A stretch of DNA of 64,000 bases from Tenodera sinensis (lineage: Eukaryota > Arthropoda > Insecta > Mantodea > Mantidae). The notes beneath the pieces are model-generated. The model did no database searches and had not been told where the DNA came from. It saw only the letters and a list, made by a program, of their open reading frames with translations. Positions 11,901 through 23,896 of the stretch are shown here, piece by piece. The stretch lies in contig CM060965.1 in assembly GCA_030765045.1 (NCBI GenBank), positions 26,185,435 through 26,249,434 on the forward strand, given 5' to 3'. Within the stretch, counting starts at the first letter, position 1; each line of letters opens with the position of its first letter. The translations under genes were made by a program, and so were the position numbers.

Positions 11901-12866
11901 TAGTGGCGATGGTTGTGGTGGTGGCAGTGGCGGTGGCGGTGGTGTTGGTGACGGTGACGGTGGCGGTGGTGATAGTGGCGATGGTGGTGGTGGTGGTGGT
12001 GACGGTGGTGGTGGTGGTGGTGACGGTGGTGGTGGTGATAGTGGCGATGGTGGTGGTGGTGGTGACGGTGGCGGTGGTGGTGGTGACGGTGACGGTGGCG
12101 GTGGTGATAGTGGCGATGGTGGTGGTGGTGACGGTGGTGGTGGTGGTGACGGTGGTGGTGGTGATAGTGGCGATGGTGGTGGTGGTGACGGTGACGGTGG
12201 CGGTGGTGATAGTGGCGATGGCGGTGGTGGTGGTGACGGTGGTGGTGGTGGTGACGGTGGTGGTGGTGATAGTGGCGGTGGTGGTGGTGGTGACGGTGAC
12301 GGTGGCGGTGGTGATAGTGGCGATGGTGGTGGTGGTGGTGACGGTGGTGGTGGTGGTGACGGTGGTGGTGGTGATAGTGGCGATGGTGGCAGTGGCGGTG
12401 GCGGTGGTGGTGGTGGTGACGGTGACGGTGGCGGTGGTGATAGTGGCGATGGTGGTGGTGGTGGTGACGGTGGTGGTGGTGGTGGTGGTGACGGTGGTGG
12501 TGGTGATAGTGGCGATGGTGGTGGTGACGGTGGTGGTGGTGGTGGTGACGGTGGTGGTGGTGATAGTGGCGATGGTGGTGGTGGTGGTGACGGCGGTGGT
12601 GGTGGTGACGGTGGTGGTGGTGATAGTGGCGATGGTGGTGGTGGTGGTGACGGTGGCGGTGGTGGTGGTGACGGTGGCGGCGGTGGTGGTGATAGTGGCG
12701 ATGGTTGTGGTGGTGGTGGTGACGGTGGCGGTGGTGGTGGTGACGGTGGCGGTGGTGGTGGTGATAGTGGCGATGGTGGTGGTGGTGACGGTGGCGGTGG
12801 TGGTGATGGTGGTGGTGGTGATAGTGGCGATGGTTGTGGTGGTGACAGTGGCGGTGGCGGTGGTGA
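8957..12866. repeat. 3.9-kb GGT-type complex minisatellite
   Basis: Almost entirely period-3 GGT-like units with variants GGC, GAC, GAT, AGT and TGT, and higher-order blocks such as GATAGTGGCGATGG. Longer blocks recur, for example one containing GACTGTGACGGTGTTAGTGG at about 9753 and again about 880 bp later. Because the period is 3 and stop codons are absent, frames of over 1300 residues are open on both strands, which is an artefact. The + strand is strongly G-rich with dense GG runs. It sits wholly inside the tetraspanin intron between exons B and C. Confidence 0.95.
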
Positions 12867-13391
12867 TGATGATTATGATGATCTTAAATGTTCGCTTTAG
12901 CTTGAAAAAGCGTACACAAATTACCGTGAGCATTGGGAGAGGGAAGATTCAATCTTGCTTGCTGAAGTTGCACCTTTGCACGGATGTCTTGATATTGTTT
13001 AATGTATTATAACATTTTCTTGGATTAAACAGAATAAATGCCAATTATTTCTAACTACGCAGAGATAACATTCAGTATCCTAGATTGTGTTTTTTTCTGT
13101 AATAAGGTGTTTCAGGATACATGCAGCATATGGTAATTTCTGTATTATTGCATGTAAAGCTACAAAACAGTTGTGCCCTACGCCAGAAATCGGGTTGTGT
13201 AATCTATTTCCTCTCTGTATGTTTTCATTAGGGCGCCGTTCAGGGAATTCTTGATTCACCATCCTCCTTCTAAGTAAGATAAAGACACCAAAGCCTGCGC
13301 GTGAATTACAGAAAAGGAAGCTATATCTTCCTCTCTGCTAGTTCTTACAGTTGTTACTGCAGCGTAGTAATCCTATGTTTATCTGTTGCAG

Positions 13392-13565
13392 TATCAATGC
13401 TGCGGTGCAAGGGATGAAGACGAGTGGGATGTGAAGCCAGAGTCCTGCCCGACCTTCCCAGATGATGACAAATCACAACATGGCTGTGTCGACAAGTACG
13501 CGAATGCACGAGAAAGCAGGACCATAGCGTTGGTTATTGTACTGATCATTACCATCATACTAGAG
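13392..13565 (+). CDS. Tetraspanin internal exon C (CCG motif, rest of large loop, TM4)
   Basis: 174-nt exon, TGTTGCAG acceptor and GAG|GTGAAT donor, phase 0, 58 residues. It opens with YQCCG, the signature of the tetraspanin large extracellular loop, and continues with a PESC and a HGC cysteine. That makes a four-cysteine loop that could form two disulfides. The loop is short, about 75-80 residues across exons B and C. The exon ends with the start of TM4 (ALVIVLIITIILE). This is the decisive exon for the family call. Confidence 0.9.
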
Positions 13566-14646
13566 GTGAATATCTTAATACACTATAACCTTTCAGAGGT
13601 GAAATAACATTACCAACTTAATATACTACAACCATCCAATGATGCACTGTACATAGAACGAGGGTGACAGTTGTTCACAGGCAGTAGATTGTTGGAAAAC
13701 AAGTGGTGGTTTGACGCGAAGCGGAGCAACACTATTTTACTGTTAAACGTCAATACACCACATAACTACCGTCTTACCCCATATGTTGTCACCAGATTCT
13801 CCAAAAGAATCCGTATCCTGAGATGGTCTACACAATGGAGGCGAATTCTTACTCGGATGTAGCTATTAAACACCAAGAAAGTTCACTCAAAGAGAATATG
13901 AAAGCATTCACTTCTGATTGGCTATGAGTTACCCGACTAAAACTTGAAGATGACGTAGCAGAACTTTGCAATACTCTATTGTATTTGACTTCCCTTTTGT
14001 CACAAGGGAACTTCTCGCGCTGACGGTTTACAGTCTACTTCAAAAGCAACTTATTCTTTCTTTCCTGGTACAATAAATATTACGTGAAACGGCGTCACTA
14101 TACGTTATATTACCGCATAAGACAAACCAATTATGATCATACTTGGAACATCACTAATGAATTATGTTATTGGAGACTAAGGAAACCACACGATATAATA
14201 TTGTGTAGTCTGTCCAGATTCTTAAGAAACTTACGTCTGAGAAGTAAGAGTTCCCTGCCGCCTCCCACCCCCCCCCCCCACCCCCGGTCCCCGTCCAAAG
14301 TCATTAGAAAATACAAAAGAACAATTCTTGAGGAGACAGACCGGCTTGCTGCAGCATTGCAGCGTTGCAAAATACTAGCTGTACCCTAAGTTACTGTATT
14401 GGGCTATGAGAGAGCATTTAAGAACCATGTAGGAAATGGCCAGGTCATAAATTTCCAGGAGATGCTGTCAATTGTATCCTCATTAATAAAACGTCAAAGA
14501 CCATGGGATGGGGAAGCGATGTTAAGAATCTGGACAAACTGTAGCTACATTGGCACTGCTTGCAGTCCAACTGCATTGTAGACAATATTATCGTACTGCT
14601 GTTGTTACTCTGTTTACATCGTACCAAGAAGCTCCCTACTGCACAG
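13566..14646. other. Intron sequence without recognised features
   Basis: Includes a C-rich patch at 14257-14290. No domain is recognisable in the short open frames. Confidence 0.55.
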
Positions 14647-15021
14647 TAGAGGTCGCACGGGCTCGGGCCGAGCCCTCGGGCTTAGGCCCGGCCTGGCCCG
14701 CGGGCCGGGTTTGGGCCTAATTTGGAAAATGTTTGTCGGGCTCGGGCCGGGCCCGGGCTTGAAAATTAAGAGATACAAAACAATATATAATCACAGCATT
14801 CCACTACTAGGAATTCTATATGGTTATTTGCTGAAAGGTTACAAATAATAGTGATAATAACAAGAATAATATCATAATCATAGTAAAATTAAATAATCGG
14901 GCCGGGCCGGGCTCGGGCCCGGGCACTATAACCTCTTCTCGGGCTCGGGCCGGGCTCGAGCTTGGTTGAGTCCGGGCCGGGTCGGGCCGAACCTAAGAAT
15001 GTCGGCCCCTGTAAGCCTCTA
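14647..15021. mobile_element. GC-rich-ended hAT-type MITE
   Basis: 375-bp element starting TAGAGGTCGCACGGGCTCGG and ending GTAAGCCTCTA. Both ends are packed with GGGCTCGGGCCGGGC-like runs around an AT-rich core. It is flanked by perfect octamers CTGCACAG (14639-14646 and 15022-15029), an 8-bp hAT-type target duplication. Its GC-rich ends stand out from the surrounding intron. Confidence 0.85.
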
Positions 15022-16155
15022 CTGCACAGCACGATTGAACGTTCAAGGACAAAGAAATTCTCCTGTGTCAATGACAGTGGTATAAATAGAGAACACGGAA
15101 AGTGTAGATCCGTTTCTACGCCATTTTTGGCATGCTAATAGTATTATAAATGTATAGAGAAAAAGCCAAAATTTGTTGTTGTTAGCTAATGCTAGATTTC
15201 TGACAATGAAGTCATTAATCCTATTTTTCACTGATGGATGGGGCACTAGAAGTGGCCGGACATATATGAAGGTGGTCTCGATCCATTTCCTCTTGCAGAT
15301 CACATAGAGGACAGAGTGGTGAAGAATATATCCCAATTCTGTTTAAATGTTTTGCCAATCATGTCCTGTAATCAACCTGAAGGTTGCAACTGCTATTTTT
15401 TCGGGCATACTCAAGAATTACTGTTCGAATGTTTGGTAACTTCCATCTTTTATTCTTTGATTTTTCATAGTAATATTTTGCAATAATGTTTTTGAATTCA
15501 GAGTTGCCTAATCTTTCAGCTGCATAAAATGGTAGATTAACTAAAGCCAAAATTTAGAAATGCCCGAAATAGTAGTTTTCAGAAGATGAAACTTGAAGTT
15601 CGAATATAATTCTTTAATTAATATTCAACTAGCAGGTTTTAGTATTTTTCCTTCCTCAACAAAATGTAAAGCGTTACTACCTCTAATTATGCGTTATACT
15701 GAAATGAAAGTAGTTTGTACAGTTCAGCAGATAAGTTTATTCACAGAAACGTATCACTTATGCTGTAATTAACAATTATCTTTCTAGTAAAAGTATCTGC
15801 CTTCCCCATTAATTTAGTCACTTACCGTGACACAGAAGTGGGTCTTTAGAACTGAAGCAGACAGCAAAAGAGAGCAGTAGTCGGTTATTTACTTTGCACA
15901 GCTTTGTTCTTCTTTGCACATGTTATTTAACGGTTCTTCAGTCTCCAAGCTGTGCATTTCATCTTACTTTCCCATTTTATTACTTGCACTACTTACATAC
16001 TCTTTAGGATTCTTATTCGCTTCTTCATTTGTGACTTAAAACCGAGAATTCGCCTTTTGCAAGCATCAGTTACAAATCAGCTAACTGGTATCGTCTGCAG
16101 CAGAAAATGGGAACGCATCGTTCCCGTTATCTTCGTGAGTAAAATGTAAACAACC
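15022..16155. other. Intron sequence, no feature assigned
   Basis: Several short frames on the minus strand (15043-15336, 15359-15550) might be eroded retrotransposon text, but no motif is convincing. Confidence 0.4.
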
Positions 16156-16645
16156 CAAGTCGGCTCCATAGCACACACTGTCAATACTATAACTCGATCC
16201 TGTGGCATGCGCTATCAATAACCCAACTCAGTCCCGTAGCATACACTGTCAATAGCCCAACCCAGTCCCGTAGCATACACTGTCAATAACCCAACTCAGT
16301 CCCGTAGCATACACTGTCAGTAACCCAACTCGGTCCCGTAGCATACACTGTCAATAACCCAACTCAGTCCCGTAAACTACGCTGTGAATAGCCCAGATCG
16401 GCCCCGTAGCATACACTGTCAATAACCCAACTCAGTCCCGTAAACTACGCTGTGAATAACACAGATCGGCCCCGTAGCATACACTGTCAATAACCCAACT
16501 CAGTCCCGTAAACTACGCTGTGGATAGCCCAGGTCGGTCCCGTAGCATACACTGTCAATAACCCAACTCAGTCCCGTAAACTACGCTGTGAATAACCCAG
16601 ATCGGTTCCGTAGCAAAGGCTGTCATTAACCCAATAACCCAACCC
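16156..16645. repeat. 34-bp minisatellite
   Basis: About 14 tandem units of a 34-bp repeat (for example CCCAACTCAGTCCCGTAGCA + TACACTGTCAATAA). From about 16320 two variants alternate (GTAGCATACACTGTCAATAA and GTAAACTACGCTGTGAATA), giving a 68-bp higher-order unit. Confidence 0.9.
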
Positions 16646-16649
16646 AATT

Positions 16650-16861
16650 TTGATTTTCTTGAAAATGGCTGTAACAATTTTGATTAAAATGGCATATGTT
16701 TAAGATATTTGTATGACAAATGAAATGTATATTTTGAATTTTCTGGCTATAGCCTATGTAGTCCTGTTTACTCTGGATGACTTTTGAATAACTCGTAAAC
16801 CATAAGAGATGGAAAAAATCTTAATATACAAAAAATGTAGATCTAGCTAAAACACACAATG

Positions 16862-16907
<46 letters not shown>

Positions 16908-17330
16908 GTACACTGAACCATTTTTGGAGGTATTCCTTGTTATTTGCGTCAGTTTCGGAAACTTAAAACTTTCGTGAAATGGAACATCGTTGTTCACTTT
17001 TTACATGTTGAGTGTGCAAAGAGAACGGGATCTCAAAGCTTTAAAGTATTTGACTATCACTGAAAGCCTACTGTATTCTAATATTCCCCTTGCACCTACA
17101 AGGAAATTAGCAATAAGATAATTTGTACAAGTGTTTATCTTAACTAACACGACGATGATATAGGTATAAGGGATTGTAAGATTGGGTAGTACAAGAGCAG
17201 AGAAAGTCATGTGAGTGTAACATATCATTTTTACAATAATACATTCAAACATATCTGCGGGACTGTGTTTGTGAACACATAGAAACTTACATTGTCTTAA
17301 GAACAGTTGGACCATAGTAATGCTATATTG
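16650..17330. repeat. Dispersed ~800-bp repeat, copy 2
   Basis: Matches 57335-57867 over most of its length (TTGATTTTCTTGAAAATGGC to AGTCATGTGAGTGTAACA). It contains a 43-nt T run (16864-16906) absent from the other copies. Non-coding; lies just before tetraspanin exon D. Confidence 0.75.
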
Positions 17331-17521
17331 TGTAGAATTTTGTGTACTACTTCCTCTGTTCTCACCATTCTCCTCAGTGAACTAGTATTTAAACATTAAA
17401 CGGAGCATTCGCTTTTGTATTCCGCAAGATAAAAGTCCCAATGTTAAGCACTTAATTTCGTTCGTTATTTATGAATCTTTAAACATTTATCTTATCTAGG
17501 CTTGTCTCTTTTCTTTTACAG

Positions 17522-17614
17522 TTATTGGGCTTACTGGCAGTTTACTGTGTTCTTTGGCCATACTGTAAGTATATTTTCTTACTTTTCAATAATTATTTTA
17601 GTAAAATGGTTTAG
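17522..17614 (+). CDS. Tetraspanin exon D (end of TM4, possible C-terminus)
   Basis: After a pyrimidine-rich TTTTCTTTTACAG acceptor the phase-0 reading continues TM4 with LLGLLAVYCVLWPYC and then KYIFLLFNNYFSKMV before a TAG at 17612-17614. A strong alternative donor (GTAAGT at 17565) would end the exon after 43 nt in phase 1 and send the gene to a further exon I cannot identify. The hydrophobic read-through tail is unusual for a tetraspanin, and no AATAAA is obvious just downstream. Both endings are therefore plausible. The acceptor and the TM4 continuation are the firm part. Confidence 0.65.
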   Translation, partial: LLGLLAVYCVLWPYCKYIFLLFNNYFSKMV

Positions 17615-17801
17615 GGGAGGACATATTCTACCGCTCATTAATTTCAATAAGTATATTATAATCTCAATTAAAGGAAATTTAAATGGAATTAATTGTCTTA
17701 TTTCACATGAACATACTTATTATTATCCAATAAGCACAACTAAAAACAAAAATCTTACAATGTAGGACAACATTCTAAATGTTTGTCTCATCATAATATC
17801 A

Positions 17802-18002
17802 GTCCGTCTGGGTGGCTCAATTAGTCAGGCGCTGATCTACCAAAAGTCACGGGTTGAAACATGGCTCGGACCGATGGTTTTTAAGAGTGCTTAAAAGCGA
17901 CAGCCCCATGTCAGTGGATTTTCTGGCATGTAAAAGAACTCTGGAACGAAATTCCGGCACAGCAACAGCAACTAGCCATTGACAGTGTCGTTAACAAACA
18001 GA
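17802..18002 (+). mobile_element. SINE family 2 (tRNA-derived), copy 1
   Basis: tRNA-like head (GTCCGTCTGGGTGGCTCAAT, later CGGGTTGAAAC as a B-box relic). The shared body runs through ACGAAATTCCGGCACA and GTCGTTAACAAACA. The other copies are at 25213 and 47209. Confidence 0.75.
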
Positions 18003-18029
18003 TTGTTGCAGCACATATTCTAGGATATT

Positions 18030-18720
18030 TATCAAATTATACGTTGATCTGATTCCATTTTTCTTGTAACACCTCTCACAGATGAGATTTACTTGTAATT
18101 TGCATTTAATGAACAGTGCGTTCTAGACGATCCCACAACAATTCCAAGGGGTTGTTGTTTGAACCTTGAGGCGACTAAATCATGCTTTTAAAGCGCTTTG
18201 CTGCTCTTTACTTTCAACGTGCCCCTTGTAATATGTACATATGATGTGTGTTTGGGGTCATTGTCCTCCTGTAAGGCCAAAGACCCTATTAAACGAGTTT
18301 CACTTGGTATGACATTGTATTGGAGGATTCTGTGGCACTACTTTGTTCCAATTATTGTTTAATTTTTCAAGATTTACGACGGAGCCACCACAGAAGCACC
18401 TTCCAACCATGAAGGGAGTTTGTTTGCTGCAATGAGAAACCATACTTTTCCCTGAACAGAGATGAGGAGTATCCAACGATTTGAACCAAACAGCTAGAGC
18501 TGATTATCTATAGATAACGCCATTTTCTACGGTGCAGATGCCAAATCCTATGTTGTTTTGCCTAGGCTCGACATTTAGGTTTGTTAATAGGACATAACAG
18601 TCACAATGGTTTCTTAGCCGCCACACGTCCGCATCACAGTCTTCACTTACTGGTTGAAACATATTATTTGTAAATCGCTTGTTTTCATTGACTGAGACCA
18701 GAGTTCAGGCGCTGTTTTGC
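18030..18720 (-). pseudogene. Tc1-like transposase relic
   Basis: The minus strand reads NNNPLELLWDRLERTV near 18110-18150, the conserved Tc1/mariner region around the final catalytic acidic residue, followed by HL.EVLQEKWNQI-like text. Upstream, a GGSV stretch near 18375 matches the family's middle part. Many stops and frameshifts mean it is dead. No terminal repeats were found. Confidence 0.6.
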
Positions 18721-18729
18721 ATCTATGTC

Positions 18730-20080
18730 GCTTACTTTGAGTATGATGTGCTTATATGTTTGAACTGAGGTCTTTGGGCTGCCCTGGCAGACCAGTATCT
18801 GCATTTCTGGAAACTACTTCCTGCGGTTTAGTTATTTCAGTCATGGGTGTCCTGCTTGTCGCATTGGCAGAACATTTTGCCACTGATATTTCTTCTCTTG
18901 GAGCCATTCTACTATGGTTCTTACTGTTTACACTGTAACTTCAGACAACTTCTGTGTACTGCCTGTTGTGACCCGAAACAGTCTTCAGATAATTTATTTG
19001 GATTGTGCACACATACAGTTAACATCGGTTCATTCCTAATGCCATCTAGATGGCCATAGGTAGTGGAATGATTGAACGCAAACGTCTTGCTCGTTTTACT
19101 CTTGGTTTCTAATTTCGAAAATATGCAGGTTTTGCCTTGACTTTTATCTATTTTGTTATAATAAGCATTTTATGTAAAATAAAACAACTAGTTCCATGCA
19201 TATTCCCTTTAATTACGATTAATATGCAATTACTGAAACTAATGAGCCGTACTGTATATGAAATTATTATGAACATTCAGGATTATCTTTTTCTTAGTTT
19301 AGTGATTTAATGTTTGAACCACTTGATTTACATATTGTGTTCCTTTTTTGATATTTGGAGTTTAAATTCGTAAATTTAATTCCTCGTACTGTAGAAGTAC
19401 ACTCACTTCCGTTAATGCCGTCACAACAGCAGTGTCCCTGCAACTCTGACATATCTCTGTTATCTATCGTATGTTGCCTTGTGTGTAGCACCAGTTTGAG
19501 CACTGGCGGTCTGTGACATTTGACCTTGCGTTTTTGCAACTTAAGCTTATGACAAGGGTGTATTGCAGGTACTTCATCTGGGGGAAATGTAGAACGTGTT
19601 TGTTTCAGTGGCATAACTATACAATTTCAATTTCTTTCTCTCTTTTTCATTTTTTCTTTTCCTTCTTTTTTTTTCCGCCACCTTTAACACAGTGATTAAG
19701 GTTTTACAAATGTGTTGCAAGTGGAAACCCACATCACTTACTCTCTTGGGTTGTGTACATCTTGTGTAAAGCATGGTGAAACCCCATATGCGCAAGGAGA
19801 AATAAGGAGAGTGGTAGGGGAGCAAGGTACTAAAATTGTTACCAGAAGTTAGAGGCAGCCACATATACAACACATAGAACGTATCACTCTCACGTTAACT
19901 GGAAAACTGACCCCCACTTCTCTTAATATCTAAGCGCGGTGGTCAGTGCTATTGCACATCTTTGCTTCAGGAGCGGAGGGGATGTCAGGATGTCATGTTT
20001 TACATAAGCTGTAACGACTATCTTTAAAATACAAGCTATTATAAATTATGCTTTAGAGGTATTAGTCATCACATAAGACG
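18730..20080. other. Intergenic, nothing recognised
   Basis: Contains a pyrimidine-rich run at 19630-19680. No coding or repeat structure was recognised. Confidence 0.45.
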
Positions 20081-20082
20081 GG

Positions 20083-20328
20083 GCCGCGCCGTAGCCGAGT
20101 GGTTAGACCATTCGCTTTCTCACCAAAGCGGCCCGGGTTCGATCCCAGGCAATCGCATGTGGGATTCGCCGTGGACCAAGCGACGCTGGGGCGGGTTTCT
20201 CCGGGTTCTCCGGTTTCCCCCGTCATCACATTCCACCGGTGCTCCATCTTCATTCCATGCATCATCAGTGTAACCGCCTGCGGTGCCATATGTAGTAAAA
20301 GCGGGCGTTAAACACTACATTAAAAAAA
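20083..20328 (+). mobile_element. SINE family 1 (tRNA-derived), copy 1
   Basis: Head with pol III A box (TAGCCGAGTGG) and B box (GGTTCGATCCC), then the family body (TCTCCGGGTTCTCCGGTTTC, GGTGCTCCATCTTCATTCCA) and the end GCGGGCGTTAAACACTACA. Diverged from the copies at 32026 and 50823. No clean target duplication. Confidence 0.85.
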
Positions 20329-20539
20329 GTTACATAACACCTTAAGATTGGTTGGAACACAAGGATTAATTTTAGCAGGAGGACTTCCACCCTAGGACTT
20401 ACAAGCCTGTTCCTAGGGTCAGAGGCCTGTTGGAGAACAGACGACCCTATGCACCGTACAAAATGAAGACCTGGAAGCGGGTGGTCAGCCCAGCACAGAT
20501 ATGAGAGTGAAGAAGAGGATGATATAAAATGCACGCGAA

Positions 20540-20720
20540 ATGGATGACTGGAAAAGTGATGATGGAGCAATTGGTGGAATGAGAGGCTGGGTAAACCGGA
20601 GAACACCCGCCCAGACGCCACTTCATCCACCACGAATACTACATGCATGTACCTGGGATCGAACCCGGACCGCCTTGGATACAGGCGAACAGTCTAACCG
20701 CTCGATAATGCCACCGATTG
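20540..20720 (-). mobile_element. SINE family 1, diverged partial copy
   Basis: Reverse-strand match to the head and proximal body: CTGGGATCGAACCCGGACCG (B box in reverse), GCCACTTCATCCACCACGAA and AACCGGAGAACACCCGCCC. The tail end is not clearly matched. Confidence 0.65.
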
Positions 20721-22186
20721 TCATAATTAAAAGTAGAATTAGGTTTTGATTACTCTATAACCTTTTCTGCGACAAAAGAGAGTAATTTGCACCCTCTGTA
20801 AAAGTGTTGTTTTTTGCTTGTCTTGTCTACTTGCTTTTTTTTAATCAAACATTTTGGAGAAACCTCTGCACGGACAGTTCTGTTTACAGTCACGCAGGCA
20901 AACAGAAAATACATAACGCTGGGAGTAATACTGCTTCCATTGTGACGGCATTCACAGGCGACACTGTTAACGTTTAAATTGATTTTCTCCTATTTATGAA
21001 TGTTCACATTTTCAGCACTTAAATTGTTCCGTGCGCTAATAATTATTTAGTGACAAGCAACCGCCTAAATGCAAATTAAACTATCAAACAAAGCCATCTA
21101 GCACAGATGAAGTTCAGTCAGATAATTGAACAAGGATCTTACAGTTTAGTCACATGAATACAATCTTTTCCTATGTAAAATGTAGATGCAAAAGCGCCAT
21201 CTATGAATAGTTAATGGAGAAAAATGTTAGCGGTTTTTCTTAACACACAATACTGTATACTATTGAAGTGTACTATCCGAATGCTTAATCGAAATAGGTG
21301 TACTATTTAAAATAAAGCTGCTGTCACGTCCGGACTGGAAGTACTAAAAAGCATTAATGTAATACAATTTTTGGATTCCCTGTACATTACTATCTTAGCA
21401 CACCGAGTTTCGTGTTAATCAGACACGTGCTTCAAACTTTATTTTGGTGGGTGGACTTTTAACTAATCCTATATTTCATACGATTTGTCATTAGTGACAA
21501 ATATTAAACAGATAAGGCTAAATTTATAAGCTATGAATGGAAAGCAATATTATAGATATAATGTTGTAGATACAGATGTTAAGATTTTAGAATTATAGTG
21601 AGGAAACATGACATACTTCCCAAATTAAAATGTATTTCACTCATTTTCAAAACGACTATGGTGAGTGCACCCGAAATTAAACAAGTTACTAATTCAATAA
21701 AACAAGGTTAACCAGAGCACTTGTTAAAAAGGTGATAAACAGGCATAGGAATTCTTATGCAGCTGGCTTCAAATTAGCTAGACTCAAAACATAGAACGTA
21801 CACAATAGTGATCGTAAGTGACTGCCAGCAGATAAAACGTGGTCTGCAAACGCCAACAGACTGCACTAGGGATGGGTCGTGGCTTATTGTCTACGACGTA
21901 TCATAACTATTCAACCTAATTTCCTTTAGTCCTGGCTTTAATACCACTAGAACGTCTAAACATTCAAAAACAAAATGTGGACATTTCACCGGATTGTTAA
22001 GTACCATTTTACCGAATCGTGAAGGAGGCAAAAAAGAAAAGAAAACAAGAAAGAAAGAAAAAAGTCACTAAACCATGCATCAAGGCTAATAATTTTCTAG
22101 TTACCTCACTAAAGTTGATGTACCATTTCAGAGGATCAGTATAATTTGCGAGCATGTATTAAATATGCGCATAAAATGAGAGAATC
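20721..22186. other. Intergenic, nothing recognised
   Basis: AT-rich sequence without convincing coding or repeat signal. Confidence 0.45.
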
Positions 22187-22379
22187 TATGCTCTGTACAT
22201 CAAGAGATTAAAGGAGACGTAAACAAAGCACCGGTTTGTATCACTCCGCGGCCACGTGCATTAGCAATGACGAAACACAGTTATCACTACGCGTAAGTAT
22301 AATATGCATTTTCCACCCCTAAAAGGATATATTTATTGGATCTAAATAACATGCAGCACATGTAAATTAACAGCTGCTT

Positions 22380-22841
22380 GCGTCAACAGTTAACTTTTTC
22401 GTTTCCTGCACACAAACTCGAGACTAATCTCCAGAAGCAGCTTGTGGAGGGAAGTTCGTTTTAAATCTGGAAGATCGGGATCAGAGTTAACCGCCAACAG
22501 CATTTTGTTTAAGGTAATTCTTTGTTCACAAAGAACTGGTGAACTTTTGGACGGATCGCAGATCTCACAAATTCGTTACAAACTACATCCAACACTTGCC
22601 TGGCGCGCGTTCTCTTCTTGCCCGGAGTTCCGACTTCACCAACGAAGGATTTTTCTTTACGTGTGCTGAAACTTGAAACTGACATACCGGTAAACTCGGA
22701 TGTTAATTTCATCACGTCGTCTATAGCAAGTTCGGAATATTTCTCGCAGAACTTCTTTAACATGTTCAATATTATTGTATTTTCACCATTTCGCAATGGT
22801 TTCCCGCGCTTATGTCTCACAGCACTCACTTCTTCCGCCAT
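22380..22841 (-). pseudogene. IS630-like transposase N-terminal fragment
   Basis: A 110-residue open frame (22509-22841) starts MAEEVSAVRHKRGKPLRNG and contains TPGKKRTRARQVL and a region like the FY..KE-PT motif of DDE-type IS630-like transposases of insects. A frameshift near 22510 hides the continuation LNKMLLAVNSDPDLPDLKRT, which ends at a stop near 22390. The catalytic DDE domain is absent, so this is a deletion derivative. The family placement is from recalled motif text, not a search. Confidence 0.65.
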
Positions 22842-22925
22842 GTTACTTTCACACTGAATAATGCGCGCGTCGAATGAGTTAGGCTGGTTACAGATTCACT
22901 TAACTGCGTATTCTTACACTTCAAC

Positions 22926-23896
22926 CAGTGGCGGCTCGTGACTTGTCGCAGTGGGTGTGCAGTATATTACATCCTCTCCACCTTTACTCCCTTTCTTTCT
23001 CTGACACACATCACGCAATTCTAATTCGCATTTCATATGGGCAATTGAACTCTTATGTTTTGCTATTTTGTTTTGTTTTAAATGACCAATATCCAAGAAC
23101 TATTATTTGTTCAGATGCCATTTCTCTCACTCGCAAACAAGAAGCACGGAAAACAGCTTCTCTTTTAAGAATAAACCCGAAAGATTATTCCCTTCAGTTT
23201 CACCGTGTTATTCATTTCCGCACTTTCATAGATTCAAATTTCCCGCTTGCTATGTGCAGACACAACTATATGCAATTTGCTGCTAGAACACAAACATAAC
23301 AATAATAAAGACTGTAACAGAATAACTATTCGAAACTGAAGTATTGGCCTTAGTAAATTACGACACGAAGAGTAGTTATATGCATTTATAATCCCTTAAT
23401 AAGACTAGATGTAATTTTGTTTATAACATTAATATAACTGTCATTTTAATGTGGTTACATTGTATTTAGAACCGCCACGTTGGCTGCCTAGTAGATTCTG
23501 CTAAACAACGGGAGGGAAATGCTCGTAGCAAGGAAAACGGAGGGACTTGAGAACGTAGTGCGCTTAAGAATCGCATGTGTTGGCCTTGTCGATTATGCTA
23601 CCTTAACTCGCCGTACTCTTAAAGGCAAGCTTTGCACCTCTCCCCACGTACCCCTCGCCTAAAAGCTACCTTCGCCAGTCGCAAAATCGGGTTTATGCGT
23701 CTCAGCTTGTAGACTGAATGCGGTGACATTTGCTAAAAAGGGCGCGGGAAAATTAAACGAAGCAAGTTCATATAGAAGAAAGTTAGACATTTGACTTTCT
23801 CATATGCATGTCTATAAAGATAAAAACACGTTCACATGCGGAAAAAATTAGTGGGTGTGCAGTTGCGAGTATGCGATCACCCAGGAACCGCCACTG
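22926..23896. mobile_element. Non-autonomous hAT element, CAGTGGCGG family, copy 1
   Basis: Starts CAGTGGCGGCTCGTG and ends GAACCGCCACTG. Flanked by perfect octamers ACTTCAAC at 22918-22925 and 23897-23904. 971 bp and non-coding. Inserted between the transposase start and the right terminal repeat of the IS630-like element. Confidence 0.9.

Noticed and set aside
8914..13012. Two overlapping open frames of about 1340-1360 residues on opposite strands (Thr/Val/Ala-rich)
   Set aside because: They are translations of the GGT-type array. Strict period 3 without stop codons opens frames on both strands, and the composition is that of the repeat. They lie inside an intron.
16156..16645. CRISPR-like regular repeats
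   Set aside because: Units are directly tandem with no unique spacers, and the genome is eukaryotic. It is a minisatellite.
22928..23299. 123-residue + strand frame as a gene
   Set aside because: It lies entirely within the non-autonomous hAT element and is broken in the second copy at 48288.
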